Shown here piece after piece: positions 48,567 to 57,496 of a DNA stretch of 64,000 nt. The notes beneath the pieces are model-generated. The model did no database searches. It worked only from the letters and a program-made list of their open reading frames with translations, and was not told the origin of the DNA. Position numbers and translations under genes: made by a program. Each line of letters starts with the position of its first letter. Positions within the stretch are counted from its first letter, which is position 1. Source of the stretch: Lacipirellulaceae bacterium (lineage in GTDB: Bacteria > Planctomycetota > Planctomycetia > Pirellulales > Lacipirellulaceae); NCBI GenBank assembly GCA_040218535.1, contig JAVJRG010000012.1:558001-622000 (forward strand), given 5' to 3'.

Positions 48567-49385
48567 CTAGGTCGTCTTGTCGATGTCTACGTCCTGGGAA
48601 TTGCTCTCGGGGCGCGGACGCCCACGACGGCCCTCGCGACGAGGACCTCGCTCGCCGTCTCGTGGCGGGCCGCGGAATTCACCCCGATCCTCTCCCCGAG
48701 GTGGTCCAGGGAAGTCCCCGCGATCTCCGAACCGGGGACCACGCGGAGGGCCACGGAACTCGTCACGCCCCCCTTGGGCTTGCCCACGCATCTGCTGCAT
48801 CTGTTGCATCCGCTCGGCGAGGCGGCCGAACTCTTCGCGGCTGAGCATGCCATCGCCATCCTCATCGAAGTGGTCGAAGGCTCGCATCGGATCGGGCCCT
48901 CCGCGACGATTTCCGTCACCACGGCGACCTCCGGCAGGTCCCGCTTGCTCGCCACCGCGACGTCGTGGGCCATCAGCGCGATCGCGATCTTCTGGTGGAG
49001 GTCCGCGGCGTTCGCCAGGTCGTTGGGGACGAACTCCTCGTTCGATGCGGTCGCCCGGATTGAAGTTACCGCGACCTTTTCCTCCGCCACGCATTCTCTC
49101 CTGCATTCTTTCCCGCATCGCTTCGCGTGCCTTGGAACGCTCTTCGCCGGTCAGCTCGCCATCGCCATCCTCGTCGAATTCTTCGAGCATACGGGCTCGT
49201 ATTTCTTTCCTGTCTGGACGATCCGCTTGATCGGGACGAGCCCGACGCTTCGGCTTTTCGTTGTCGACTTCCGAGGCCGCAGGTGAGTCGTCATTGTCTT
49301 CGCCTGCAACCACGTCATTTGCCGCTACACCGATTAAGAGGAGCCATGCGACGGCGGATAAGCTGAGGTAGGTAAGTTGTTTCAT
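48567..49385 (-). CDS. Secreted EF-hand protein, Arg/Gly-rich
   Basis: A 272-residue exported protein; signal peptide YLSLSAVAWLLLIGVAANDV. Two EF-hand loops are clear: DEDGDGELTGEE near residue 71 and DEDGDGMLSREE near 173, each with the calcium-ligand pattern DxDxDG..xxE. Around them are long low-complexity Arg/Gly/Pro/Asp tracts (GPPRGPRFGDRGDFPGPPRG). Such EF-hand proteins are numerous in planctomycetes and presumably bind calcium outside the cytoplasm. The strongly biased composition creates long open frames on the opposite strand that I do not accept. Confidence 0.85.
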   Translation of the reverse strand: MKQLTYLSLSAVAWLLLIGVAANDVVAGEDNDDSPAASEVDNEKPKRRARPDQADRPDRKEIRARMLEEFDEDGDGELTGEERSKAREAMRERMQERMRGGGKGRGNFNPGDRIERGVRPQRPGERRGPPPEDRDRADGPRRRGGEQAGPAGGRRGDGNRRGGPDPMRAFDHFDEDGDGMLSREEFGRLAERMQQMQQMRGQAQGGRDEFRGPPRGPRFGDRGDFPGPPRGEDRGEFRGPPRDGERGPRREGRRGRPRPESNSQDVDIDKTT

Positions 49386-49606
49386 GGTTTTCTCACTTCA
49401 TTTACTTCGAGGTAGAAAAGGCCTCAAAGAGAGGCCCGTGGGTTGCTGCCTGGTTAATCTAACTCCGGTTGGGAACTGGAGTTTCGCTTAAATTGCCCAT
49501 TTTTTGATCGTTCTCTGGTCCGCTGGTCAGGCTATATTGCCAGTCATACAAAAGAACTCTCGGCGAGATTCATGAAACATTTCGACACTCCTCAATAGCT
49601 TTCATC

Positions 49607-51535
49607 ATGCTTCATCCGGCCCTCGCCTTCTCGCTCGAGTTCACTCCCGCCGTCCAGGTTGCTAGCGTGTTAGCACTTGGAATTGTCGCCCAATGGGTCG
49701 CCTGGCGACTTCGCCTTCCGGCGATTGTGCTGCTACTGGTGTTCGGCGTTGCACTGGGACGGTTTCTGCCTGCCGAAGAGTTGGGTGCCAACCAGAAACT
49801 GTTTTTCGCCCTGGTTTCGCTGGCGGTCGGCGTGATTCTGTTTGAAGGCGGACTGAGCCTCAACTTCCGCGAGATCCATGACACGAAGGGGGTGGTTGCC
49901 CGGTTGGTTTCTGTGGGCCTGGTGATCACTTGGCTGGCCACAGCGGCGGCGGCGCATTACGTGGGCGATTTTTCGATCCCCACCTCGCTACTGCTGGGAG
50001 CACTGCTCACCGTCAGTGGACCAACGGTGGTGTTGCCGCTGTTGCGGCACGTGCAGCCGGTCCGACGGATCGGTTCGCTGGCGAAGTGGGAAGGGATTGT
50101 GAACGACCCGATCGGTGCGGTCCTGGCGGCGCTCGTCTTTGAGGTTGTCCTGGGGCAAGCCGAGCGAGGTGAGTTTTCGACAGGGGACATGTTCGTCAAT
50201 CTCGGTTTGACGATCGTTTGGGGGCTCGGATTAGCAGCTCTCGGGGCCTGGTTCCTGCTGTCGGTTCTGCGGCAATACCTCGTCCCAGACTTTCTACAGA
50301 ACCCGTTGATCCTGGCATTTGTGATGCTACTGTTTGCTGCTTCGAATCAACTGCAGCACGAGTCGGGCCTCGTTACCGTCACACTCATGGGCGTGATCCT
50401 GGCGAACCAGCGCAAAGTCGAACTGCGGCATGTTGTCGAGTTCAAAGAGAATCTGCGCGTGCTGCTGATCTCGATGTTGTTTATCGTGCTGGCATCGCGT
50501 TTGGAATTCTCCCGGGAAAAGATTGCCGAGCTTGGCTGGGGAAGTGTTGGGCTAGTCCTGTTGATCATCGTCGTGATCCGACCGATTGCCGTCTTCTGCT
50601 CGACGGTGGGAAGTAGCCTCAGTTGGAATGAGAGAGCCTTCCTCGCCTGGATTCATCCCCGCGGAATCGTTGCCGCCGCGGTGAGTTCGCTGCTCGCATT
50701 GCGCATCACCCTCAATCTAAAAGAAAACCATCCTGACGCCACGCTCCTGGCGGAAGCGGAACGGTTTGAGCTGGTCACGTTTCTGGTGATCATGGCCTCG
50801 GTGACCATTTACGGGCTGACGCTCGCGCCGCTAGCACGGTGGTTGGGCCTTTCGGGCGAGAACCCACAGGGGGTTCTCTTCGCTGGTGCTTCGCGCGCCG
50901 CGCGTGAGATTGCCCTGGCGATCCAGGAAGAAGGGTTCCCCGTGTTGCTCGTCGATACCAACCACAAGAACAATTCTTCCGCACGCATGAAGGGCTTGTC
51001 GGTCACACGGGCGAGTATCGGTAGCGAGTTCGTCCAAGAAGAGATCGACCTGGGTGGCATCGGTCGGCTGTTGGCGATGACACCCAATAATGAGGTCAAC
51101 ACCCTTGCCGTGCAGGGCTTCACGGAGCGTTTCGGGAGGGTCGAAGTCTACCAACTGGCCTCCCCTGAGGCGGGCAGCGAGAAGACCGAGTCAGTAACGG
51201 CATATCGCCGCGGGCGAATCCTTTTTGATAAGCCCACCACGTTTGGAGAATTGGAAGATCGCTTTGAAGCCGGGGCGAAGATTAAGAAAACGATGCTGAG
51301 TGAGGATTTTACTTACGCGGATTTCCTCGCCGAGCACGGGCAGAACGTGTTGCCGCTGTTCCGCGTTGAGGGCAAACGTTTGATCGTCGAAACCGACGAG
51401 AACGAAGCGAGCCCCAAGCCTGGACAGAAAGTGATCGCCCTGATCGATAAGAACGAATCCGTGCTGGATCGCGATATCAGAACGACAACTTTAAGCGACG
51501 ATGCGAGTGATTCCACGCTGGGGGCGGGGCTTTAG
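49607..51535 (+). CDS. CPA1-type Na+(K+)/H+ antiporter with C-terminal RCK-like domain
   Basis: A 642-residue membrane protein. About twelve helices fill residues 1-400; GGLSLNFREI, TVSGPTVVLPLLRHVQPVRR and the ND pair in WEGIVNDPIGAVLAALVFE (ion-binding Asn-Asp) mark the CPA1 antiporter core. The C-terminal ~230 residues form a TrkA-N/RCK-like Rossmann domain (GVLFAGASRAAREIALAIQE, FPVLLVDTNHKNNSSARMKG, SVTRASIGSEFVQEEIDLGG), probably a regulatory nucleotide site. It exports Na+ or K+ in exchange for protons in the inner membrane. A 'cacggat' phrase repeat follows. Confidence 0.9.
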   Translation: MLHPALAFSLEFTPAVQVASVLALGIVAQWVAWRLRLPAIVLLLVFGVALGRFLPAEELGANQKLFFALVSLAVGVILFEGGLSLNFREIHDTKGVVARLVSVGLVITWLATAAAAHYVGDFSIPTSLLLGALLTVSGPTVVLPLLRHVQPVRRIGSLAKWEGIVNDPIGAVLAALVFEVVLGQAERGEFSTGDMFVNLGLTIVWGLGLAALGAWFLLSVLRQYLVPDFLQNPLILAFVMLLFAASNQLQHESGLVTVTLMGVILANQRKVELRHVVEFKENLRVLLISMLFIVLASRLEFSREKIAELGWGSVGLVLLIIVVIRPIAVFCSTVGSSLSWNERAFLAWIHPRGIVAAAVSSLLALRITLNLKENHPDATLLAEAERFELVTFLVIMASVTIYGLTLAPLARWLGLSGENPQGVLFAGASRAAREIALAIQEEGFPVLLVDTNHKNNSSARMKGLSVTRASIGSEFVQEEIDLGGIGRLLAMTPNNEVNTLAVQGFTERFGRVEVYQLASPEAGSEKTESVTAYRRGRILFDKPTTFGELEDRFEAGAKIKKTMLSEDFTYADFLAEHGQNVLPLFRVEGKRLIVETDENEASPKPGQKVIALIDKNESVLDRDIRTTTLSDDASDSTLGAGL

Positions 51536-51551
51536 TTCGCGTCCGAGATTA

Positions 51552-51625
51552 CTTTGGCCACGGATGAACACGGATTTCACGGATATCGCTTGATGCTATC
51601 TGTGTCATCGGTGTTCATCCGCAGT
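51552..51625. repeat. 'Cacggat' phrase repeat after the antiporter gene
   Basis: GGCCACGGATGAACACGGAT, then TTCACGGAT, and 20 bp later a partial complement (CTGTGTCATCGGTGTTCATC). It can fold as an imperfect hairpin in the gap between convergent genes. Family members lie at 9283, 12826 and 25374. Confidence 0.75.
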
Positions 51626-51634
51626 CTTACTTGA

Positions 51635-52363
51635 TTACTTATTCATCTGCCATTCGATCTGCTCAACAGTGGCAGCAGGGAGAAGTTCGCTGGTGTTCTT
51701 ATAACGGGCAACAGGGACCAACTTGGCTTCCAGACTGCCATTGAGTTGAGGCCCCTCGAAGGGCCATGGTTTGGCCGTGAATTGCCACCTGGCTTGACGC
51801 GTGAAGGTGATTGCTTTGCCGTTGCCGCAAGTGAGTTCGAAGCTTGGCTCGTCGCGCATGATCGCTTCACACATCCAAAGGCTGAGCGCGTCGAACCCAG
51901 GGACCACCTCTTGATAGCGATCCAGTTCCGCCTTGCCGATCTCAGAAGCGGCGAGCATCTGTGTGTCTGCCATTTCTTCTAGCCATCGACGACACTCGGG
52001 GTCCGCCTGAGCATTCTCGTCCCGCAACAGCAACTGCTTGAAATGCTCTGCAACGAAATACGCGGCGGTAAAATCGCGAGTCAGTGTGCGGCTGATTGAG
52101 CGTTCCCAGATTGCAAGCGAGGTCGCTCGGTCGACTTCCGAAAACGTGAGCGGCCTGCCTTGCTCGTCGAGCTCGGGAGCTTCGTCCCACTCGCGCCAGC
52201 CGTCGTCATGGTGATGGACTGCTTTGAGGAGAGAGTCTCGTAGCGGCGAAACCGCAAGCGGTTGGTAGGCCTCGGCGAGTTCACCACTGAGGCGAGCGTG
52301 CTCGATTTGGGGAATGAGTTGCCAGTGAGGCCTGCCTTCGATCGTGATTTCGCGGCGGAGCAT
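51635..52363 (-). CDS. DUF3891-family protein
   Basis: A 242-residue soluble protein. The key motif LLKAVHHHDDGWREWDEAPE near residue 46, together with PQIEHARLSGELAEAY before it and TAAYFVAEHFKQLLL after it, matches DUF3891; the clustered His-Asp pattern resembles an HD-type metal site. Function unknown. The segment YQPLAVSPLRD is written over another copy of the CCGCTTGCGG hairpin repeat. Start MLRREITIEGRPHWQ is the normal family start. Confidence 0.8.
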   Translation of the reverse strand: MLRREITIEGRPHWQLIPQIEHARLSGELAEAYQPLAVSPLRDSLLKAVHHHDDGWREWDEAPELDEQGRPLTFSEVDRATSLAIWERSISRTLTRDFTAAYFVAEHFKQLLLRDENAQADPECRRWLEEMADTQMLAASEIGKAELDRYQEVVPGFDALSLWMCEAIMRDEPSFELTCGNGKAITFTRQARWQFTAKPWPFEGPQLNGSLEAKLVPVARYKNTSELLPAATVEQIEWQMNK

Positions 52364-52388
52364 GAACTTGTTCCTCGCGCATGAAAAA

Positions 52389-52463
52389 CCGGCGAGACGT
52401 AACTCGCCGGCTAGTGGTTTCGACTTTTCGCTTAGCCGTCTCCAACTCGGTGACGGCTAAGCG
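52389..52463. repeat. Two hairpins between the DUF3891 and aldolase genes
   Basis: The first is CCGGCGAG-acgtaa-CTCGCCGG (52389-52410) followed by CTAG. The second has perfect 12-bp arms CGCTTAGCCGTC (52429-52440) and GACGGCTAAGCG (52452-52463). The second lies 28 bp beyond the aldolase stop on the minus strand and could end that transcript, though no T-run follows. Confidence 0.8.
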
Positions 52464-52490
52464 GCGAGCGGCGTCATGTCTTCTAAAAAC

Positions 52491-53534
52491 CTAGACCGCG
52501 GCGTAGAAGCTGCTGAACTTGTCGATCGAAACTGGCTCGATCTTGTCCGCATTTCCAGCTTGGCCAAAGGCGGTCATGCGGGCGACGCAGACTTCCTTCA
52601 TTGCGGCACGAGCGGGCTTCATCCAGTCGCGAGGGTCGAACTTCGTGGGGTCTTCGAACAACGCCTTACGAACCGCACCGGTCATCGCGAGACGGTTGTC
52701 CGTGTCGACATTCACCTTGCGGACGCCGTGCTTGATGCCCTTTTGGATTTCCTCGACGGGCACGCCGAACGTCGGTTTGATCTGGCCGCCGTACTGGTTG
52801 ATGATGTCCTGCAAGTCCTGAGGCACGCTGCTGCTGCCATGCATGACGAGATGGCAGTTGGGCAGACGCTTGTGGATCTCTTCAATACGATCCATCGCCA
52901 ACACGTCGCCAGTCGGCTTGGTGGTAAACTTATAAGCACCGTGGCTGGTGCCGATCGCAACGGCGAGTGCGTCAACGCCGGTCTCCGCAACAAAGCGTTC
53001 CGCTTCATCCGGGTCGGTCAGAAGCTGATCATGCGAAAGCTTACCGACAGCGCCGTGACCATCTTCGGCTTCACCCTCGCCACTTTCCAGTGAGCCAAGA
53101 CAACCGAGTTCGCCTTCGACCGAAACCCCTTGTGAGTGGGCGGACTCGACAACCTTCTTAGTCACTTCGACGTTGTAATCGAAATCGGCAGGCGTCTTGC
53201 CATCTTCCTTGAGCGAGCCGTCCATCATCACGCTGGTGAACCCGTTGTCGATGGCGCTCTGACAAGTCTCCGGGCTATTGCCATGATCCTGGTGCATGGC
53301 GATCGGAATCTTCGGATAAAGCTCAGCCGCGGCCAGCATCAGGTGACGCAGGTAAGCATCTTGCGAATAGGAACGAGCACCACGCGACGCCTGAATGATG
53401 ACCGGCGAATTGGTCTCCTCGGCGGCTTCCATGATCGCCTGGATTTGCTCCATGTTGTTCACGTTGAAAGCGGCCAAGCCGTAATCGTTCTCGGCGGCAT
53501 GGTCGAGCAGGATACGCATGGGGACTAGGGGCAT
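52491..53534 (-). CDS. fba: Class II fructose-bisphosphate aldolase
   Basis: A 347-residue zinc enzyme cleaving fructose 1,6-bisphosphate in glycolysis and gluconeogenesis. [39 protein letters not shown] (zinc His and catalytic Asp), [51 protein letters not shown] (zinc His) and [18 protein letters not shown] (zinc His and phosphate loop) are all present, in the longer 'CbbA/Calvin-cycle' subtype. Cytoplasmic. Start ATG 53534; an internal ATG at 53519 ([11 protein letters not shown]) is the alternative. Confidence 0.96.
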   Translation of the reverse strand: MPLVPMRILLDHAAENDYGLAAFNVNNMEQIQAIMEAAEETNSPVIIQASRGARSYSQDAYLRHLMLAAAELYPKIPIAMHQDHGNSPETCQSAIDNGFTSVMMDGSLKEDGKTPADFDYNVEVTKKVVESAHSQGVSVEGELGCLGSLESGEGEAEDGHGAVGKLSHDQLLTDPDEAERFVAETGVDALAVAIGTSHGAYKFTTKPTGDVLAMDRIEEIHKRLPNCHLVMHGSSSVPQDLQDIINQYGGQIKPTFGVPVEEIQKGIKHGVRKVNVDTDNRLAMTGAVRKALFEDPTKFDPRDWMKPARAAMKEVCVARMTAFGQAGNADKIEPVSIDKFSSFYAAV

Positions 53535-53909
53535 GGTTGGGTCCTCTTTTTTAGCTGTTAGTGATTAGTCGTTAGCTATTAGCTTTTTTTATCGGAGAGC
53601 GACCGCCGTAGCTGAGCGTCGCTCGATATGTTTTCGCCTACGGTCACAGTTTACCAAATCTTAGGGGCTGTGGTGAGGGGGCGGGAATGGCTGCTAGAGA
53701 GGCTTCTTAGGAGTCATGACTACTCTCGTGGCCGACGATCAACTCGAATTTATCCCTAGAACGCAGGCTCCGAATCAGAAGAACGGTTGTGGCAGTCTCG
53801 TTCGGTTGAAGTAGAATTGTTAGGATACTTCAACGACGGAGTTCCCGAATGAACTACTTGGGAAGACGAATTTCCGCGGGCGATATCGAACACTTATCTG
53901 GAAATTAAA
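53535..53909. other. Spacer with a phrase repeat, no gene
   Basis: 375 bp. 'Tagctgttagtgattagtcgttagctattagc' lies at ~53553-53585, followed by a T-run, just in front of the aldolase start. The rest contains no clear gene, hairpin or promoter. Confidence 0.5.
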
Positions 53910-54476
53910 ATGCCAATCCAAGCCAAGTGCCCCGGTTGCAAGAAGTCATTATCGATACCATCGAAATTCTTTGGGAAGTCGGTTGCTTGCCCCGCCTGCA
54001 AGACAGAATTAGCTATACCCGCTGCTCAAGAAGTTCAGAGTACAACGCATTCGAAGGTCTCCTCAGCAGCGCCGCCGAGGGTTTCACCCCGAGTGGATAC
54101 GGAACCTCTACGTTCTGATCAACACGGCGTAGCCCAGAAAAGAACTTGCCCAAACTGCGGAGAAGATATTCTTACAGCAGCGAAAAAGTGTAAACATTGC
54201 GGCGAATTCCTCGATCCAATTCTACGCGATCAACAGCGCATGGATAGCAACGCAACGAAGCCCTTGGACCCACAGGCACCTAATCCAGGAGTTGCGGCGG
54301 TCTTGAGCCTTGTAATTCCTGGCGCTGGTCAGATGTATCGTGGAAAAATTGGGGAGGGATTCGTCTGGCTTGTCTGCGTGTGTATAGGCTACCTGCTTCT
54401 TATCATCCCTGGCCTCATTCTTCATATTTTTTGCATAGTCTACGCAGCTTCATCCAACCAAAGTAAATTCGACTAG
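53910..54476 (+). CDS. Double zinc-ribbon TM2-type membrane protein
   Basis: A 188-residue protein. Two zinc ribbons are seen: CPGCKKSLSIPSKFFGKSVACPACK (residues ~7-31, CxxC pairs) and CPNCGEDILTAAKKCKHCGE (~79-98). The C-terminal part has VAAVLSLVIPGAGQMYRGKI and FVWLVCVCIGYLLLIIPGLI, the paired helices and GAGQxYxGK turn of TM2-like domains. Function unknown; probably an inner-membrane protein with cytoplasmic zinc domains. The gene is preceded by ~375 bp without genes. Confidence 0.8.
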   Translation: MPIQAKCPGCKKSLSIPSKFFGKSVACPACKTELAIPAAQEVQSTTHSKVSSAAPPRVSPRVDTEPLRSDQHGVAQKRTCPNCGEDILTAAKKCKHCGEFLDPILRDQQRMDSNATKPLDPQAPNPGVAAVLSLVIPGAGQMYRGKIGEGFVWLVCVCIGYLLLIIPGLILHIFCIVYAASSNQSKFD

Positions 54477-54513
54477 ACTTTCACGTTTCAGGCTGGAAGC
54501 ACTGCTCTACTTG

Positions 54514-54805
54514 TCACGACAGCCGTCGCCATGTCCACTCAGGATCGCGTCGAGCATCCAGTACGGCCATCACCACGACTAGCTCTGCGTGAACTTCGTA
54601 ATAGATGGCGTAGGGAAAACGGCGCGATAGTACACGGTGATAACCGTAAGCAATCTCATGAATTCCGCCATAGAGTGTGAGTGACTTCGATGTCAGCGAT
54701 CAGGCAATCGCGAAAGTAGCTCCCCAGGCCCGGTTCCTGTGCTTCATAAAACCAGTAACCAGCAACAAGATCGTCTTCTGCATCGGAGGAGACTTCGACA
54801 ATCAT
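54514..54805 (-). pseudogene. ParE-type toxin interrupted by a one-base frameshift
   Basis: From ATG 54805 the frame reads MIVEVSSDAEDDLVAGYWFY, then QEPGLGSYFRDCLIADIE before leaving the family pattern and stopping at 54656. Shifting frame by one base at the GAAGTCA near 54681-54687 restores the rest of the toxin: SLTLYGGIHEIAYGYHRVLS, RRFPYAIYYEVHAELVVVMA, VLDARRDPEWTWRRLS, stop at 54514. The start overlaps the antitoxin stop as ATGA. It is either a recently inactivated toxin or a sequencing error. Confidence 0.85.
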
Positions 54806-55020
54806 TGACCCAACTTCTGCAGACGTTGCTTGACTTCTTGCCAAGGGCTTAGTGTCGCCTCACCGGATTCAAGGCGGCGTTTCCGCTCTTTCAGCACTTC
54901 TTCGTGCCATGCAGGTGACTCGACATCGCTTGGTTTCTGGCAGAGGCTAGCCCAGATCGTTTCAATGGTCGCGAGTTTGTCGGCGACGGACATGCTATCC
55001 AAGGGTAGGTCGACGGGCAT
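54802..55020 (-). CDS. Antitoxin, addiction-module family
   Basis: A 72-residue protein: MSVADKLATIETIWASLCQK, PAWHEEVLKERKRRLESGEA, LSPWQEVKQRLQKLGQ. It has the same layout as the antitoxin at 46490 but a more basic end. The frame is intact although its partner toxin is frameshifted. Its stop overlaps the toxin start by four bases. Start MPVDLPLDSM at 55020 is the normal family start. Confidence 0.8.
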   Translation of the reverse strand: MPVDLPLDSMSVADKLATIETIWASLCQKPSDVESPAWHEEVLKERKRRLESGEATLSPWQEVKQRLQKLGQ

Positions 55021-55097
55021 TGGAGGTCCTCACGTGGAAGAACTGGAGATCTCTGCAATTATACTCGCGCGAATGGCTGTGTACGAGTATCACTTCC

Positions 55098-55173
55098 TGT
55101 CAACGAATCTCACGAATCGCACGAATTTTGTTCGCATCGAATTCATTCGTGGAATTCGTGAGATTCGTTGACA
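55098..55173. repeat. Perfect 20-bp inverted repeat of 'cacgaat' words
   Basis: TGTCAACGAATCTCACGAAT (55098-55117) has its exact complement at 55154-55173. The same outer word pairs with itself at 35031-35186, and a single copy lies near 12857-12882. Confidence 0.9.
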
Positions 55174-55232
55174 AAACGAGAGTACAATCCAGATTCCTCG
55201 GTCGCTGGGGCTCGGTCGGAATGACACGAAGG

Positions 55233-56114
55233 CTACCGCTCCGCTAGAATCTCGCTCGGCGGCACCTGGAGTAGCCTGACGAGGATCAGTTTGCTCTGTG
55301 GCGTTCCCGAGGTTTCGGCGACGTGGAAGGCGTTGCCGAGACTGCTGCCGGCGTCTTCGAGGCCGCCGAGGATCAGGATTTCGCCGGCGGAGATTTCTGC
55401 CGCGATGCGTAGGCGAGAGAAAGTCTCGCGTTCGCGGGAGGCGGTCATTAGGAAGATGCCTTTGTCAGAACCGATGCGTCGGTTGCGAAGCTGGCCGTGG
55501 TGCAACTCGGGGGTGACGCTCAGGCGAACGCGTTGGCCGGTCTGGGGTGTAGCTTTCAGCGAATAGACGGCTTCCACCTCGCGATACTCGTTGCCGCTCA
55601 GCCCACTGTCATCGTTGATGATCACCTGCAGCTTTTCACGGACTTCGCTGGCGGTGATCGGCATCTGTTCACGAAGGGAGAGCTGCTCGACCCGGCGGGT
55701 GATACGCGGCTGGGCGGTCAGGGTGGTGATCACCTTCTCGCCGGTCATGGCCGTGTCGTCCGAGGTTGGCTGGTCGACGAGTTCGAGGAGCTCCGTCAGC
55801 TGAACAGGAAGCGGCGCGCCGACGGTCCCGGCGCGGAGGCCATTGGCGGTCAAGCGGCTACGCGTTTGGTTGTCGATTTGCTGTTCGTCGACACGCTGCC
55901 AAAGCTCGCGGACTTCGGCTTCCATCTCGACGGGAATTCGCACGTGGAAGACTTCCAACGTCACACTTTCGGGTGCGGACTCGATCGGCCTAAGGAGCGA
56001 CTCGAATGCTTCATCCGAAGGAGCAAGCATTGTATGGCAACCGACCAAGGCACAGGCCAGGGCGATACAGAGGCCATGGTAGAGCAACAGTGCTGGATGA
56101 AACCGAACGGGCAT
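55233..56114 (-). CDS. Lipoprotein of unknown function, secretin-like C-terminus
   Basis: A 293-residue protein. The lipobox ALACALVGCHT puts the lipidated cysteine at residue 26. Residues ~48-120 (VTLEVFHVRIPVEMEAEVRE) and the C-terminal ~150 (LQVIINDDSGLSGNEYREVE, RVRLSVTPELHHGQLRNRRI, RLRIAAEISAGEILILGGLE) have the alternating strands and 'GEILILGGL' ending reminiscent of bacterial type II/III secretin domains, but pore-forming signatures are not complete. Anchored to a membrane, facing the periplasm. Function unknown. Confidence 0.75.
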   Translation of the reverse strand: MPVRFHPALLLYHGLCIALACALVGCHTMLAPSDEAFESLLRPIESAPESVTLEVFHVRIPVEMEAEVRELWQRVDEQQIDNQTRSRLTANGLRAGTVGAPLPVQLTELLELVDQPTSDDTAMTGEKVITTLTAQPRITRRVEQLSLREQMPITASEVREKLQVIINDDSGLSGNEYREVEAVYSLKATPQTGQRVRLSVTPELHHGQLRNRRIGSDKGIFLMTASRERETFSRLRIAAEISAGEILILGGLEDAGSSLGNAFHVAETSGTPQSKLILVRLLQVPPSEILAER

Positions 56115-56384
56115 GGAGGAGTTTTGCAGCTGTCAGCGATCAGCCATCAGCTTCTTTTAGGGCTTCCTTGAAACACAGGGTAGCGCGAGCGTTGCGGAGA
56201 ATAGGATTTCAGTGCTTCGACGGCAATGGCGGCAGCGGGTGCTAGCAACGTTTGAAAAGGCAGCCGGCAAGCCAACAGCTTGCCTGCAATTTGCTTGCCG
56301 ACTTTCCACCGCTTGTCCGGCGAGCTGTTAGAAGCGCGGCTGTCTTCGTGCTTCACGGCGTTCCTCACAGTGCGACGTTCTCTT

Positions 56385-56969
56385 TCACGCAGGAATCAGC
56401 TTCGGTGCGGGCCAGCGTGTGCCGACGATGCGGCCATGCTCGGCAGTCAGCTCATTGAAGTCGAACTCAAGAAAATCGTAGAGGTGGGCCGGTGGATCGG
56501 CCGCGAGCCATTGCTGGGCGAAGCGTTCCATTTGAGCGTCGTACTCTCGTTGTGAATTGCCATGCGCATAGTTGCGCCCCGGGAAGCGGCGCAGGTCGCC
56601 GTCGAAATTCGGCCCGATGTGCCACAGTTCGTGCAGCAGAGTGGCCAGTTTTTCTTCGAGAGAAGTATTCAAAAACCGCGGCAGATAGATGCTCAGGATA
56701 TAGAGATACTCTCGCCCTTGGCGATCGCAAACGGATTGAACCAAATAACGTCGACCCCGCGTACGCTTCTCGCGAGCACCACCTTCGAAACGCAACGGCG
56801 TTAGCGACGCGTAGATCCCGTGGGAAACATCCCTGCGAGCTTGGACGAGACTAACAGCAACGCGATCGAAATCGATGTGCGAGAACTCCGGCAGCCGTGC
56901 GATCATATCGCGGCAGACCTTCTCGATGGCAGCGGAGAAGTTGAAGCTTTGGCCAGGGTCTGAAAACAA
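56385..56969 (-). CDS. Putative zinc metallopeptidase-like protein
   Basis: A 194-residue soluble protein. The motif LATLLHELWHIGPNFDGDLR contains HExxH near residues 113-117, with LRRFPGRNYAHGNSQREYDA giving a later histidine as a possible third ligand. EYLYILSIYLPRFLNTSLEE precedes it. I recall similar proteins in planctomycetes annotated as putative metallopeptidases; the substrate is unknown. No signal peptide, so cytoplasmic. Confidence 0.7.
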   Translation of the reverse strand: MFSDPGQSFNFSAAIEKVCRDMIARLPEFSHIDFDRVAVSLVQARRDVSHGIYASLTPLRFEGGAREKRTRGRRYLVQSVCDRQGREYLYILSIYLPRFLNTSLEEKLATLLHELWHIGPNFDGDLRRFPGRNYAHGNSQREYDAQMERFAQQWLAADPPAHLYDFLEFDFNELTAEHGRIVGTRWPAPKLIPA

Positions 56970-57496
56970 AGTGCGCCCCTCCTTGGGTACATTTCGCGAA
57001 TCAAAGGAGCGTCATTTCAAGCACGCCCGTCGAACCACTTCTCTTATCATACGCCGAAGGCGTTACATCCCATAGCCTAGGGTTCGATCATCACGAGCCC
57101 CAGCGAGTGTGACCGTACCCTAGGTCAAATCCGACAACAAACATCGACCGAGCAACAAGTCATGGATGCCGATAAGCTTTACCGAGGTCGAAACGAAAAT
57201 GGTTAGCCTCGGCGTGTTGCGACCTCGGTTGAGCGCCGCCGGTAGTCAAGCCTTCTTGCTCGGTCGCCTACCTACGTTCAATTGCGTACCCAGGGTAGGT
57301 CAAAGCTCGCCGGGGCTCGCTGTTGACCAACCCTGGGCTATGTTATGTAACGCCTTCGGCGTAGCTTTAGAAATCCTAACCTTCCGAAGTCGCTCATATT
57401 CAAACAACAGGAGGCCGCAGAGGAAACAAAGCATTACGATGCTCTGCTAACTCTGCGACCTCCTGATGGCTTCTCAGGTCGCGAGAAGTATGTCTG
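56970..57496. other. Repeat-filled spacer before the ribosomal operon end
   Basis: No gene in 527 bp. It contains the two inverted elements at 57051-57361 described separately. The last 100 bases are the downstream side of rplQ on the minus strand; AGGAGGCCGCAGAG / CTCTGCGACCTCCT at 57409-57464 form an imperfect hairpin that may end the ribosomal transcript. Confidence 0.55.
57051..57361. repeat. Pair of related elements in inverted orientation
   Basis: CGCCGAAGGCGTTACATCCC (57051 onward, continuing ATAGCC) and its complement GGGCTATG...TGTAACGCCTTCGGCG (57333-57361) are outermost. Next inwards on both sides come CCTAGGG or CCCTGGG words and 'cgagccccagcgag' or 'ctcgccggggctcgc'. So two copies of one ~75-bp element face each other ~160 bp apart, each with internal hairpins. 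Confidence 0.75.

Noticed and set aside
48417-49286. 289-codon and 217-codon open frames opposite the EF-hand gene
   Set aside because: They arise from the biased Arg/Gly/Asp composition of the EF-hand protein; products are Ser/Arg/Pro low-complexity with no start signal.
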